Origin: Actinophytocola sp.
GTDB taxonomy: Bacteria > Actinomycetota > Actinomycetes > Mycobacteriales > Pseudonocardiaceae
Direction: 5' to 3'
Length of the DNA: 35,687 nt
Assembly: GCF_009379765.1 (NCBI RefSeq)
Contig: NZ_WHTD01000083.1
Coordinates: forward strand, 1-35,687
Both the position numbers and the translations under genes were made by a program. Positions 23,659 to 30,766 of the stretch are shown here, piece after piece (positions within the stretch are counted from its first letter, which is position 1; every line of letters starts with the position of its first letter). The notes under the pieces are model-generated. The model did no database searches and was not told the DNA's origin. It was given only the letters and a program-made list of their open reading frames with translations.

Positions 23659-25091
23659 CGCGCCCGGCGCAGGCGCAGCAACGCGCCGGTGAGACGGCGC
23701 ATGGCCGGGGACCGCAGGGCGTCGTTCGCCTCGGCGACCGCGGCATTCCAGACACCGTCGGACCAGGCCGGGTAGGGATGGACCACCGACGCGAGGTCGC
23801 GCAGCCGCCCGCCCCGGGCGAGGAGAGCGGTGAGTTCGGCGATCATCTCGCCGGCCCGGGGCGCGACGATGGTGGCCCCGAGCACCAGTCCTTTGGCGTC
23901 GAGCACAATGTGGGTGGAGCCGTCGGTGTCGCCTTCGGTGATCGCGCGATCGACGTGCTCATGCCGGAGCAGGCGAATCCGGACCTCGTCGCCGTAGCGT
24001 TGGCGGGCTTGGTCTTCGGTGAGCCCGACATGCGCGATCTCGGGGTCGGTGAAGGTGACCCAGGGGATCCGCTCGTGGTCGATGCGGCGCACCGGAGCGA
24101 GCAGCGCGTTGGTGGCGGCGATGCTGCCGTGCATCCCGGCGACGTGGGTGAACGGCAGCGTCCCGGTGACGTCGCCGGCGGCGTAGATGCGGCGGTTGCC
24201 GGTGCGCAGCTTGGCGTCGGTGACGACATAGCCGCGCTCGTCCAGGCGCACCCCGGCCTCGGCCAGCCCGAGCCCGTCGGTGCGCGGGCGCCGGCCGGTC
24301 GCGACGAGCACTCGGTCGACGTCGATCACCCGGCTGCCGTTGTGACCGGCGAGGTCGAGACGGACTCCCTTGGCTTGCCGGGTCGCTTTCGTCACGGTGG
24401 TGGATGTGAGCACGTCGATTCCCTCGGCGGACAGCGCTGCGGACAGGGCGATGGCGGCGTGGGGTTCTTCCTTCGGTATCAGGCGTTCGGTGGCCTCGAT
24501 GATGGTCACGTCGGCGCCCAGCCGGGCGAACGCCTGCCCGAGCTCGCACCCGATCGGGCCGCCGCCCAGCACCGCGAGGCGCGCGGGCAGTTCAGCCAGG
24601 TCCCACGTGGTGTCGCTGGTCAGCGGCTCCGCCTCGGCCAGACCGGGCACCGGCGGGAGCGCGGGTGTCGAGCCGGTGGCGATCAGGGCGTGCCGGAACA
24701 GCAGCGACCGGCCGTCGACCCGGAGTTCGTCCGGGCCGGTGAAGATCGCGGTGCCCCCGATGACCTCGGCGCCGGCGTCGGTCAGCGCGGCGGGGGAGTC
24801 GACCGGCTCGATGCGCTTGATCGCCGCCTGCACGTGCGCCATCACGGCCGAGAAGTCCACTTGCGGCTCGACCGGGGTGATTCCGAACCGGCCCGCCGTG
24901 CGCATCCCGTGCGCGGCGTGGGCCGCCGCGATCAGCGACTTGCTGGGCACGCACCCGGTCCACAGGCAGTCGCCGCCGGTGCGGTCGCGCTCGACGAGCA
25001 CCACGCGCGCGCCGAGCCGTCCCGCGGTGGTGGCGGCGATGATGCCGGCGGTTCCCCCGCCGACTATGGCCAGGTCGTAGCCTCGCGTCAC
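23655..25091 (-). CDS. Flavoprotein disulfide reductase (mercuric-reductase/dihydrolipoamide-dehydrogenase-like)
   Basis: A 478-residue class I pyridine nucleotide-disulfide oxidoreductase. FAD-binding GGGTAG is at 11-16, and the redox disulfide is Cys42/Cys47 in GGDCLWTGCVPSKS. The NAD(P)-binding motif is LGGGPIGCELGQAFARLG, followed by the second FAD motif YAAGDVTG. The C-terminal active-site region reads VVHPYPAWSDGV rather than the usual HxHPTxSE, so the His-Glu base pair is altered. There is no heavy-metal N-terminal domain, and the C-terminal Cys pair of MerA is absent, so mercuric reductase activity is unlikely; a thiol or quinone disulfide substrate fits better. GTG 25091 follows GGAGG at 6 nt. 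A TGTC-type operator lies 72 bp upstream. Confidence 0.88.
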   Translation of the reverse strand: MTRGYDLAIVGGGTAGIIAATTAGRLGARVVLVERDRTGGDCLWTGCVPSKSLIAAAHAAHGMRTAGRFGITPVEPQVDFSAVMAHVQAAIKRIEPVDSPAALTDAGAEVIGGTAIFTGPDELRVDGRSLLFRHALIATGSTPALPPVPGLAEAEPLTSDTTWDLAELPARLAVLGGGPIGCELGQAFARLGADVTIIEATERLIPKEEPHAAIALSAALSAEGIDVLTSTTVTKATRQAKGVRLDLAGHNGSRVIDVDRVLVATGRRPRTDGLGLAEAGVRLDERGYVVTDAKLRTGNRRIYAAGDVTGTLPFTHVAGMHGSIAATNALLAPVRRIDHERIPWVTFTDPEIAHVGLTEDQARQRYGDEVRIRLLRHEHVDRAITEGDTDGSTHIVLDAKGLVLGATIVAPRAGEMIAELTALLARGGRLRDLASVVHPYPAWSDGVWNAAVAEANDALRSPAMRRLTGALLRLRRAR

Positions 25092-25162
25092 GCTTGTCCT
25101 CCGTCATCGGGTCGCATCCATCATCAAGCACAACAGACTTCCCTTGCCTGGTGAGCGAGGTG

Positions 25163-25178
25163 TGTCAGCAACCAGACA
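25163..25178. promoter_or_regulatory. TGTC-N8-GACA palindrome, site 5
   Basis: TGTCAGCAACCAGACA; outer arms TGTC/GACA are conserved and the centre is less symmetrical than at the other sites. Its centre is about 79 bp upstream of the reductase start on the minus strand. The last base touches the GTG that opens the truncated TetR frame on the plus strand. Confidence 0.5.
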
Positions 25179-25748
25179 GTGTCGTTGTCCGCGGTCTTTG
25201 GCTGGGCCGACACCGGGATCGCCGACATCGTGGACACCACCGGCATCAGCCGGTCCAGCCTGTATGCCACGTTCGGCAGCAAGCAGGACCTGTGCCTGGC
25301 CGCGCTGCGCCGCTACCTGGCCGAACACGCGGGACCCGCCTTCGCCGCGCTGGAAACCGGCGGGCGGGGCCTGCCGACGATCGCCGAGTTCTTCGGCGGT
25401 CTGATCACCGCGCGCTGTCTCGGGCCGCGGGCTCGCTGGGGCTGCCTGGCCACCAACCTCCAGACCGGCGGGCAGGCCCGGCACTCATCGGTCCGGGACG
25501 TGCTCACCGAGCATCACCAGCAACTGCGGGGTGCACTGCGGGCCGCGCTGGACTCGGCTGACCGGCTGGACCAGCTCAGACGCGACCTCGACCTCGACGC
25601 CACGGGTGAACACCTCGTGTTGGTGGCGCAGGGAATCAACCTGCGTTCGCGGGCCGGTGCTGACGCGTCGACCCTGCGCAGCGCGATCGCCGCAGCCCTG
25701 AACGCACTCCGCCGTTCCGGCAACACCACCGACACCTGGCCGCGATAA
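25179..25748 (+). pseudogene. TetR-family regulator lacking its N-terminal helix
   Basis: From the GTG at 25179 the protein (189 residues) reads WADTGIADIVDTTGISRSSL, YATFGSKQDL and a normal TetR ligand domain (about 60-185). The first helix of the DNA-binding domain, about 20-25 residues ending in the usual A-x-x-x-FW-x-x-G, is missing, apart from a VFG trace. The upstream DNA holds operator site 5 and no continuation in any frame. Helix 1 packs against the recognition helix, so DNA binding should be impaired. It lies 21 bp before the AhpD-like gene. A functional short form is less likely but possible. Confidence 0.6.
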
Positions 25749-25769
25749 ACCCGACGAAAGGAATCATCG

Positions 25770-26318
25770 ATGACCGAGTTCACCATCCACGACGAACACA
25801 CCGCCCCGGCCGAAGTGGCCCCGGTCCTGGCCAAGACCCGCAAGGCACTCGGGTTCATCCCGAACCTGTACGGCATCATGGCCGAATCGCCGCAGGCGTT
25901 CAACGCCTACCAGGCGCTGTCGGAGCAGTTCCGCGCGACCTCGCTGCCCAAGGGCGCACAGGACGTCGTGTGGCTCACGGTCAGCCGATACAACTCCTGC
26001 CACTACTGCATGGCCGTCCACTCCGCCAACGCCCTGCGGTCCGGTATGGACAGTGAGACGGTCACCGCGCTGCGCGAGGGCAAGCCACTCGCCGACCCGC
26101 AACTGGAAGCCGTGCGGCGCTTCGCCCACGCCGTGGCCGCCGATCAGGGAAACGTCGCCGAGGAGGACGTGGAGCAGTTCCTGGCCGCGGGCTTCAGCCA
26201 GCGGCAGATCCTGGACATCATGGTCGGGGTGGCGATGAAGACGCTGTCCAACTACATCAACCACCTCGCCCACACCCCACTCGATGACGCGTTCGCCGCG
26301 CAGGCATGGGACGCCTGA
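25770..26318 (+). CDS. AhpD-like peroxidase-related protein
   Basis: A 182-residue AhpD/CMD-superfamily member of the peroxidase-related subgroup: the N-terminal APAEVAPVLAKTRKALGFIPN is typical, and the redox motif is SRYNSCHYCMAVHSANAL with Cys77, Cys80 and His84. The C-terminal QRQILDIMVGVAMKTLSNYI completes the helical fold. It probably handles organic peroxides or related electrophiles using thiol chemistry. The ATG at 25770 follows GAAAGGA. Its stop overlaps the start of the HAD gene (TGATG). It is distant in sequence from the other AhpD-like protein at 6867. Confidence 0.88.
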   Translation: MTEFTIHDEHTAPAEVAPVLAKTRKALGFIPNLYGIMAESPQAFNAYQALSEQFRATSLPKGAQDVVWLTVSRYNSCHYCMAVHSANALRSGMDSETVTALREGKPLADPQLEAVRRFAHAVAADQGNVAEEDVEQFLAAGFSQRQILDIMVGVAMKTLSNYINHLAHTPLDDAFAAQAWDA

Positions 26319-26850
26319 TGCCCGCTCGCCCGAACATCGTGGTCTTCGACGTGGTGGAAACCCTGATGTCGCTGGAACCCTTGCGATCCCGATTCGCCGC
26401 AGTGGGAGTACCACCGGAGCTGCTGGAGCGCTGGTTCGACCGGCTACTGCGCGACGGCATGGCGCTGACGCTCGCCGGGGACTACGAGCCATTTCCCCGC
26501 GTCGCCGCGGCCGCGCTGCACGCGCTGACGCGCGGTGAGATCAGCGACGACGCCGTCGCGCACGTTCTGGCCGGATTCGCCGAGCTGCCGGCACATCTCG
26601 ACGTCGAGCCGGCTATGCGGCTGCTCGCCGAGCAGGATATCCGCCTGGTGTGCCTGAGCAACGGCGCCGCACAGACCACCCGGGACTTCCTGGACCGCAC
26701 CGGGTCGGTCTGACCACCGGCTGGGCCAGCCGCCTCGAAGGCCACTACGCCGAGATCTTCGCACCCGCCGACGTCGTTGGCACCGACCTCGTCGACGTCG
26801 CCCGCGGACTCCTCTCGCTACCCCGGGCGGATCGAGAAGAACCGCGATAG
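26318..26850 (+). pseudogene. HAD-family (type II haloacid dehalogenase) gene with internal deletion
   Basis: The N-terminal part is intact: VVFDVVETLMSLEPLR (the DxxET nucleophile loop), then DYEPFPRVAAAALHALTRGE, and the second motif LVCLSNGAAQTTRDFLDRTG. The frame ends six bases later (26713). In the next frame HRVGLTTGWASRLEGHYAEI, then FAPADVVGTDLVDVARGLL continues to a TAG at 26848; these are the C-terminal residues of the same family. Some 60 residues between them, including the catalytic lysine and acidic motifs, are missing, and the junction at about 26700 is out of frame. This is the same kind of scar as the flavoprotein at 2176-2341. The ATG overlaps the AhpD-like stop (TGATG). Confidence 0.78.
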
Positions 26851-26860
26851 GACGCCCTGG

Positions 26861-27220
26861 CTAACGCACGGCGTTGCGCAGTTTGTCCACAAAGGATCCC
26901 AGTCGACCTGATGAGGCTCGGCTGCGGGGAGCGCCGGACACGGCCTCGGTCCCCTGGTCCGGGTCCGACGTCTCCGTGCGGATCGCCGCCAGCACCGAGC
27001 GCAGACTCGGGTTCACCAAGCCCTGGGAGCCGACGACCACGGTCGGCACGGTCTCATTGCCACGCACGATCGATCGCACCGTCGCCGCCGCATCCGGCTC
27101 CTCCCAGATATTGATCGCCCGATACGGCACTCCGGCCTGATCAAGCTGACGCCGTAGATCCGAGCAGAACCCGCAGCCCGGCCGCCAATACAACACGACT
27201 TCAGGTCTTGGCGCACTCAT
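26861..27220 (-). CDS. Mycoredoxin-type glutaredoxin (soluble)
   Basis: A 119-residue mycoredoxin-like protein: CGFC active site (Cys16, Cys19), AINIWEE, and ETVPTVVVG. It shares these blocks with the N-terminal domain of the protein at 257-943 but ends in a 30-residue basic tail instead of membrane helices. It probably reduces mycothiol mixed disulfides. The ATG at 27220 follows GGGAGG at 9 nt; upstream in-frame codons (to 27415) cross two operator sites and are not coding. It is divergent from the copper operon, with sites 6 and 7 in between. Confidence 0.85.
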   Translation of the reverse strand: MSAPRPEVVLYWRPGCGFCSDLRRQLDQAGVPYRAINIWEEPDAAATVRSIVRGNETVPTVVVGSQGLVNPSLRSVLAAIRTETSDPDQGTEAVSGAPRSRASSGRLGSFVDKLRNAVR

Positions 27221-27303
27221 TACCCACGACCTCCCAATCACCAGTTCCGCACCAGGTCCGAGCACGCACCCAACACCGTGGAAGGCGGGCGCCACGGGCC
27301 AAC

Positions 27304-27319
27304 TGTCCGCAGGGTGACA
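27304..27319. promoter_or_regulatory. TGTC-N8-GACA palindrome, site 6
   Basis: TGTCCGCAGGGTGACA, flanked as CTGTC...GACAG. It lies in the mycoredoxin/csoR divergent spacer, its centre about 91 bp before the mycoredoxin ATG. It pairs with site 7, 36 bp away. Confidence 0.55.
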
Positions 27320-27339
27320 GTCATTTCGAGGCACAGAAC

Positions 27340-27355
27340 TGTCCGACAGCCGACA
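27340..27355. promoter_or_regulatory. TGTC-N8-GACA palindrome, site 7
   Basis: TGTCCGACAGCCGACA, flanked as CTGTC...GACAG. The internal GACAG adds an overlapping partial site. It lies 55 bp before the CsoR operator, so the same spacer may integrate a redox input and a copper input. Confidence 0.55.
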
Positions 27356-27410
27356 GTGGTCAGCTGAGTGGCCTCGGGTCGACACCAAGCACCTGACGTA
27401 ACATCCAGAC

Positions 27411-27430
27411 CCCACCCCGGGTGGGGTGGG
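27411..27430. promoter_or_regulatory. CsoR operator
   Basis: CCCACCCC-GGGT-GGGGTGGG, an 8-bp inverted repeat of the G/C-tract type bound by actinobacterial CsoR. It lies 54 bp before csoR and overlaps the place where a -35 box would stand relative to TAGTCT at 27433-27438, so CsoR without copper would repress its own operon. Confidence 0.8.
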
Positions 27431-27483
27431 AGTAGTCTAGGCGGGTGGGGCGTTTCCGATGGTGACGGCTGAAGGAGAGGGCG

Positions 27484-27834
27484 ATGAGCCAGGAGTTGAC
27501 GGCGAAGAAGCAGGCGGCGCTGAACCGGTTGAAGACGGTGCGGGGGCATCTGGACGGGATCATCCGGATGCTCGAATCCGACGCCTACTGCGTGGATGTG
27601 ATGAAGCAGATCTCCGCGGTGCAGTCATCGCTGGAGCGAGCGAACCGCGTCATGCTGCACAACCACCTGGAGACCTGCTTCTCCGACGCGGTCCTGGATG
27701 GCCGGGGTCAAGCAGCCATCGACGAGCTGATCGACGCGGTGAAGTTCAGTCCGGCGCTGACCGGCCCTGAAGCCCGCTTGACCGGCGCCGCGGCGGGCGA
27801 ACCCGAACCCGTCGAAGAAGGGAGTACGGCATGA
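27484..27834 (+). CDS. csoR: Copper-sensing repressor CsoR
   Basis: A 116-residue four-helix-type repressor. Cu(I) ligands Cys36, His61 and Cys65 (AYCVDV; HNHLETC) fall at the same positions as in the Mycobacterium tuberculosis CsoR. The N-terminal ALNRLKTVRGHLDGIIRML is the DNA-binding and dimerisation helix. Copper binding releases the repressor from the G/C-tract operator at 27411-27430. The ATG at 27484 follows AAGGAG. Its last bases overlap the start of copZ (ATGA), followed by copA. Confidence 0.95.
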   Translation: MSQELTAKKQAALNRLKTVRGHLDGIIRMLESDAYCVDVMKQISAVQSSLERANRVMLHNHLETCFSDAVLDGRGQAAIDELIDAVKFSPALTGPEARLTGAAAGEPEPVEEGSTA

Positions 27835-28043
27835 CCACAACGACGTTCTCGGTGCCCGAGATTTCCTGCGACACGTGCAAGAACGCGATCGAAGGCGCGG
27901 TTGGCCCGGTGGCCGGCGTCGAGACGGTGCAGGTCGACGTCTCGACGAAGACGGTCACTGTCCACCACGACGACCGCGCACCCATCCAGCGGCTGGTCGA
28001 GGTGATCGAAGACCAGGGCTACGACGTCGCCGGGCACCGGTGA
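27831..28043 (+). CDS. copZ: CopZ-type copper chaperone (heavy-metal-associated domain)
   Basis: A 70-residue ferredoxin-like HMA domain. The metal-binding loop is ISCDTCKNAIEGAV with Cys13 and Cys16; the usual MxCxxC methionine is replaced by Ile. It ends with the normal HMA C-terminus (IEDQGYDVAG). It should carry Cu(I) in the cytoplasm to CopA, encoded 28 bp downstream. The ATGA overlap with csoR supports co-translation. Confidence 0.92.
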   Translation: MTTTTFSVPEISCDTCKNAIEGAVGPVAGVETVQVDVSTKTVTVHHDDRAPIQRLVEVIEDQGYDVAGHR

Positions 28044-28071
28044 ACGGCGCCGGACAAGGAGGAACGCGATC

Positions 28072-30285
28072 ATGAAACGAGGTGCGACCGAAGCTGTGCG
28101 CACGACCGAGACCGCCGGCCCGAGCACGGCCCCGCGCGTCGATTTCACTGTCGAGGGCATGACGTGTGCGTCCTGCGCCATCCGGGTGCAGAAGACGCTG
28201 ACCAAGCAGGCCGGCGTGGACGAGGCGCAGGTCAATTTCGCGACCGGCACCGCGCACGTGGACTACCGGCCAGGCGAGTCCACAGTGGACACCTTACGGG
28301 CCGCGGTGGACCGGATCGGCTATCACCTGGAGCCGGTCACGCCCAGCCGGCCAGCACACCCGGACGAGGACGCCGACCGCGAGCAGCGGATGTGGCTGCG
28401 GCGGGTCTGGCTGGCCTGGCCCCTTGGTCTGGTGGTGTTCGCGCTGACCATGTTCTTCGGCGACCAGACCTGGGCACGATGGGCCGCGTTCGTCGCGACC
28501 ATTCCGGTGCAGTTCGTCGCCGGGTGGCCCTTCCTGAAGGTGGCCGCGCAGCGGGCACGCACATTCAGCGCCAACATGGACACGCTGATCGCGATGGGCA
28601 CACTCACCGCGTTCGCCTACTCGACTTATCAGCTGTTCACCGGTGGTCACCTGTTCTTCGACACCGCCGCATTGATCATCGCGTTCCTGCTGCTGGGCCG
28701 CTACTTCGAGGCCCGCGCCCGCAGGCGGGCCTCGGCCGCGATCAGCACCCTGCTGCAGATGGGCGCCACACAGGCGCGGCTGCTCGTCGACGGTGCGGAA
28801 ACCTCAGTGCCCGTCGAGCAGGTTCGGACCGGGGACCTGGTGCGGGTGCGGCCAGGGGAGAAGATCCCGGTCGACGGTGAGGTCACCGACGGCCGCGCCG
28901 CGGTCGACGAATCCATGCTCACCGGCGAATCCGTCCCCAGCGAAAAGAATCCTGGAGACCACGTGGCCGGGGCGACGGTCAACAGCGACGGGGTGCTGAC
29001 GGTGCGGGCCACGGCGGTCGGCGCGGACACCGCGCTGGCGCAGATCGTGCGGCTGGTCGAGCAGGCCCAGGGCGGCAAGGCACCGGTGCAGCGACTGGCC
29101 GACCGGGTGTCCGCGGTATTCGTACCGGTCGTGATCGGTGTCGCCCTGCTGACGTTCGCCGGGTGGGCCCTGTTCGCCGGCGACCCGGTGGGCGGGATGA
29201 CCGCCGCGGTGGCGGTCCTGATCGTCGCCTGCCCGTGCGCGCTGGGCCTGGCCACCCCGACCGCGATCATGGTCGGCACCGGACGCGGCGCCGACCTGGG
29301 CATCCTGGTCAAGGGTGCCGAGGTGCTGGAGGGGTCCAAGAAGATCGACACCGTGGTGTTCGACAAGACCGGCACCCTGACCCGCGGCCAGATGCAGCTC
29401 ACCAACGTAGTCTCCGCCGAGGGACAGGACCCCGATGAGCTGCTTCGCCGGGCGGCCGCGGTCGAAGCGGGTTCCGAACACCCCATCGGTGCGGCCATCG
29501 TCAACGGCGCGGGTGAGTGGAACCTGAGTGTGCCGAGCGCGGAGCGGTTCGCGAACGTGGCCGGGCACGGAGTGCGCGCCCAGGTGGACGGGCACGCCGT
29601 GCTGGTCGGCCGCCGCAGGCTCGTGGACCAGCACCACCTGCGACTGCCGGACGAGATCGCCCGGCGCGCTGGTGAGCTGGAAGAACAGGGTCGGACGGTG
29701 GTCTATGCCGGATGGGACGGCGATGTCCGCGGTGTCCTCGGCGTCGCGGACACGGTCAAGGACGACGCCGTCGACGTGGTGCGGCAGTTGCACGACATGG
29801 GTCTGCAGGTCGCCATGATCACCGGCGACAACGCCCGCACCGCCGCCGCGATCGCCGAACAAGTCGGTATCGACCGGGTGCTGGCCGAAGTCCTGCCCGA
29901 GGACAAGGTGAACGAGGTCGCCCGGCTGCAGGACGAGGGGCACGTGGTGGCAATGGTGGGCGACGGCGTCAACGACGCCCCGGCCCTGGTGCGGGCCGAC
30001 CTCGGTATCGCCATCGGCACCGGTACCGACGTGGCCATCGAATCCTCCGACATCACGCTCATGTCGGGCCGGCTCGACGGCGTCGTGCACGCCATCCACC
30101 TGTCCCGTCGCACGCTGCGCACGATCTACCAGAACCTCGGCTGGGCCTTCGGCTACAACATCGCCGCGATCCCGCTCGCCGCGCTCGGGCTGCTCAACCC
30201 GATCATCGCGGCCGCAGCGATGGGCTTCTCCTCGGTCAGCGTGGTCACCAACTCGCTGCGGCTGCGCCGATTCGGCCGCCGGTGA
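28072..30285 (+). CDS. copA: Copper-exporting P1B-type ATPase CopA
   Basis: A 737-residue heavy-metal ATPase. One N-terminal HMA domain has GMTCASC (Cys32, Cys35). The transmembrane metal site is CPC at 387-389 (ACPCALGLATP), diagnostic of Cu(I) exporters. The actuator motif TGES is at 284-287, the phosphorylated Asp431 is in DKTGTLT, the ATP-domain HP dipeptide is in GSEHPIG, and the hinge motif GDGVNDAP includes Asp631. The C-terminal helices carry YNIAAIPLAA and a final MGFSSVSVVTNSLRLRR, consistent with the P1B-1 subgroup. It pumps Cu(I) out of the cytoplasm. The ATG at 28072 follows AAGGAGG at 6 nt. Its stop abuts that of the convergent MerT-like gene. Confidence 0.97.
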   Translation: MKRGATEAVRTTETAGPSTAPRVDFTVEGMTCASCAIRVQKTLTKQAGVDEAQVNFATGTAHVDYRPGESTVDTLRAAVDRIGYHLEPVTPSRPAHPDEDADREQRMWLRRVWLAWPLGLVVFALTMFFGDQTWARWAAFVATIPVQFVAGWPFLKVAAQRARTFSANMDTLIAMGTLTAFAYSTYQLFTGGHLFFDTAALIIAFLLLGRYFEARARRRASAAISTLLQMGATQARLLVDGAETSVPVEQVRTGDLVRVRPGEKIPVDGEVTDGRAAVDESMLTGESVPSEKNPGDHVAGATVNSDGVLTVRATAVGADTALAQIVRLVEQAQGGKAPVQRLADRVSAVFVPVVIGVALLTFAGWALFAGDPVGGMTAAVAVLIVACPCALGLATPTAIMVGTGRGADLGILVKGAEVLEGSKKIDTVVFDKTGTLTRGQMQLTNVVSAEGQDPDELLRRAAAVEAGSEHPIGAAIVNGAGEWNLSVPSAERFANVAGHGVRAQVDGHAVLVGRRRLVDQHHLRLPDEIARRAGELEEQGRTVVYAGWDGDVRGVLGVADTVKDDAVDVVRQLHDMGLQVAMITGDNARTAAAIAEQVGIDRVLAEVLPEDKVNEVARLQDEGHVVAMVGDGVNDAPALVRADLGIAIGTGTDVAIESSDITLMSGRLDGVVHAIHLSRRTLRTIYQNLGWAFGYNIAAIPLAALGLLNPIIAAAAMGFSSVSVVTNSLRLRRFGRR

Positions 30286-30663
30286 TCAGGCGAGGGTGCC
30301 CAACCAGGTAGTCAGCCCGTACAACACCGCGTACGTGCCCGCCGCGACGGCGAGCACGGCGAGCAGGCGCCACCGCCAGCGCCGCATCCCGGCAACGCTG
30401 CACTGGTTGCGGCGGCGCAGCGACAGCCACCCGAGACCCAGCAACACAGCCAGGCCGCCGAGGCGGAACCACCACGCGTAGCCGTCGTAGAGGTCCGTCG
30501 CCCACACGAACGCCGTTCCCGCACTGACGACGCCGAGCAAGGCCAGCACGGTGGGGCCGACGCAGCACAGGATGCCCACGAGCCCGCCGGCCAGCCCGAT
30601 GCGCCACACGGGCAATCGATCGGTTCCGGTTTTCGTGGGCGTCTTGCGGTCGGACGTGGTCAC
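30286..30663 (-). CDS. MerT-like small membrane protein
   Basis: A 125-residue protein with three or four hydrophobic helices. The first carries a vicinal cysteine pair, Cys33-Cys34, in GLVGILCCVGPTVLALLG, the feature of MerT mercury importers and related metal-handling membrane proteins. A further cysteine is in RRRNQCSVAG. A cytoplasmic mercury or copper transport role is plausible. The GTG at 30663 has GGGAG at 6-7 nt; upstream in-frame codons to 30744 run into the tandem palindrome and are rejected. It is convergent with copA, stop codons touching. Confidence 0.65.
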   Translation of the reverse strand: MTTSDRKTPTKTGTDRLPVWRIGLAGGLVGILCCVGPTVLALLGVVSAGTAFVWATDLYDGYAWWFRLGGLAVLLGLGWLSLRRRNQCSVAGMRRWRWRLLAVLAVAAGTYAVLYGLTTWLGTLA

Positions 30664-30715
30664 GATGCTCCCTTGTTGCTCGCGCAACCCCATCCGCACA
30701 GCATCCCAGCTTGAG

Positions 30716-30743
30716 TGCGTGTACGCAAACTTGCGTGTACGCA
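30716..30743. promoter_or_regulatory. Tandem palindromic operator, two TGCGTGTACGCA units
   Basis: Two identical 12-bp units TGCGT-GT-ACGCA (30716-30727 and 30732-30743) are separated by AACT. The junction itself forms a second dyad, CGCAA-AC-TTGCG. The array lies in the divergent spacer between the MerT-like gene and the gene at 30767 and overlaps the latter's -35 box. The architecture fits a dimeric repressor binding cooperatively; no candidate regulator is encoded next to it. Confidence 0.65.
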
Positions 30744-30766
30744 TGTTTTGTGTCTAGCCTCGACCC
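30731..30766 (+). promoter_or_regulatory. Candidate leaderless promoter of the TIM-barrel protein gene
   Basis: TTGCGT (30731-30736), an 18-bp spacer, TAGCCT (30755-30760), then six bases and the GTG at 30767. No Shine-Dalgarno sequence precedes the GTG, so a leaderless mRNA is likely. The -35 box is embedded in the second palindrome. Confidence 0.5.

Noticed and set aside
23655..25091. Mercuric reductase MerA
   Set aside because: No N-terminal metal-binding domain and no C-terminal cysteine pair; only the general disulfide-reductase fold is supported, despite the MerT-like gene 5 kb away.
23778..25154. 458-codon plus-strand frame
   Set aside because: Antisense to the flavoprotein disulfide reductase, with composition typical of a shadow frame.
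28804..30099. 431-codon minus-strand frame
   Set aside because: Antisense to copA.
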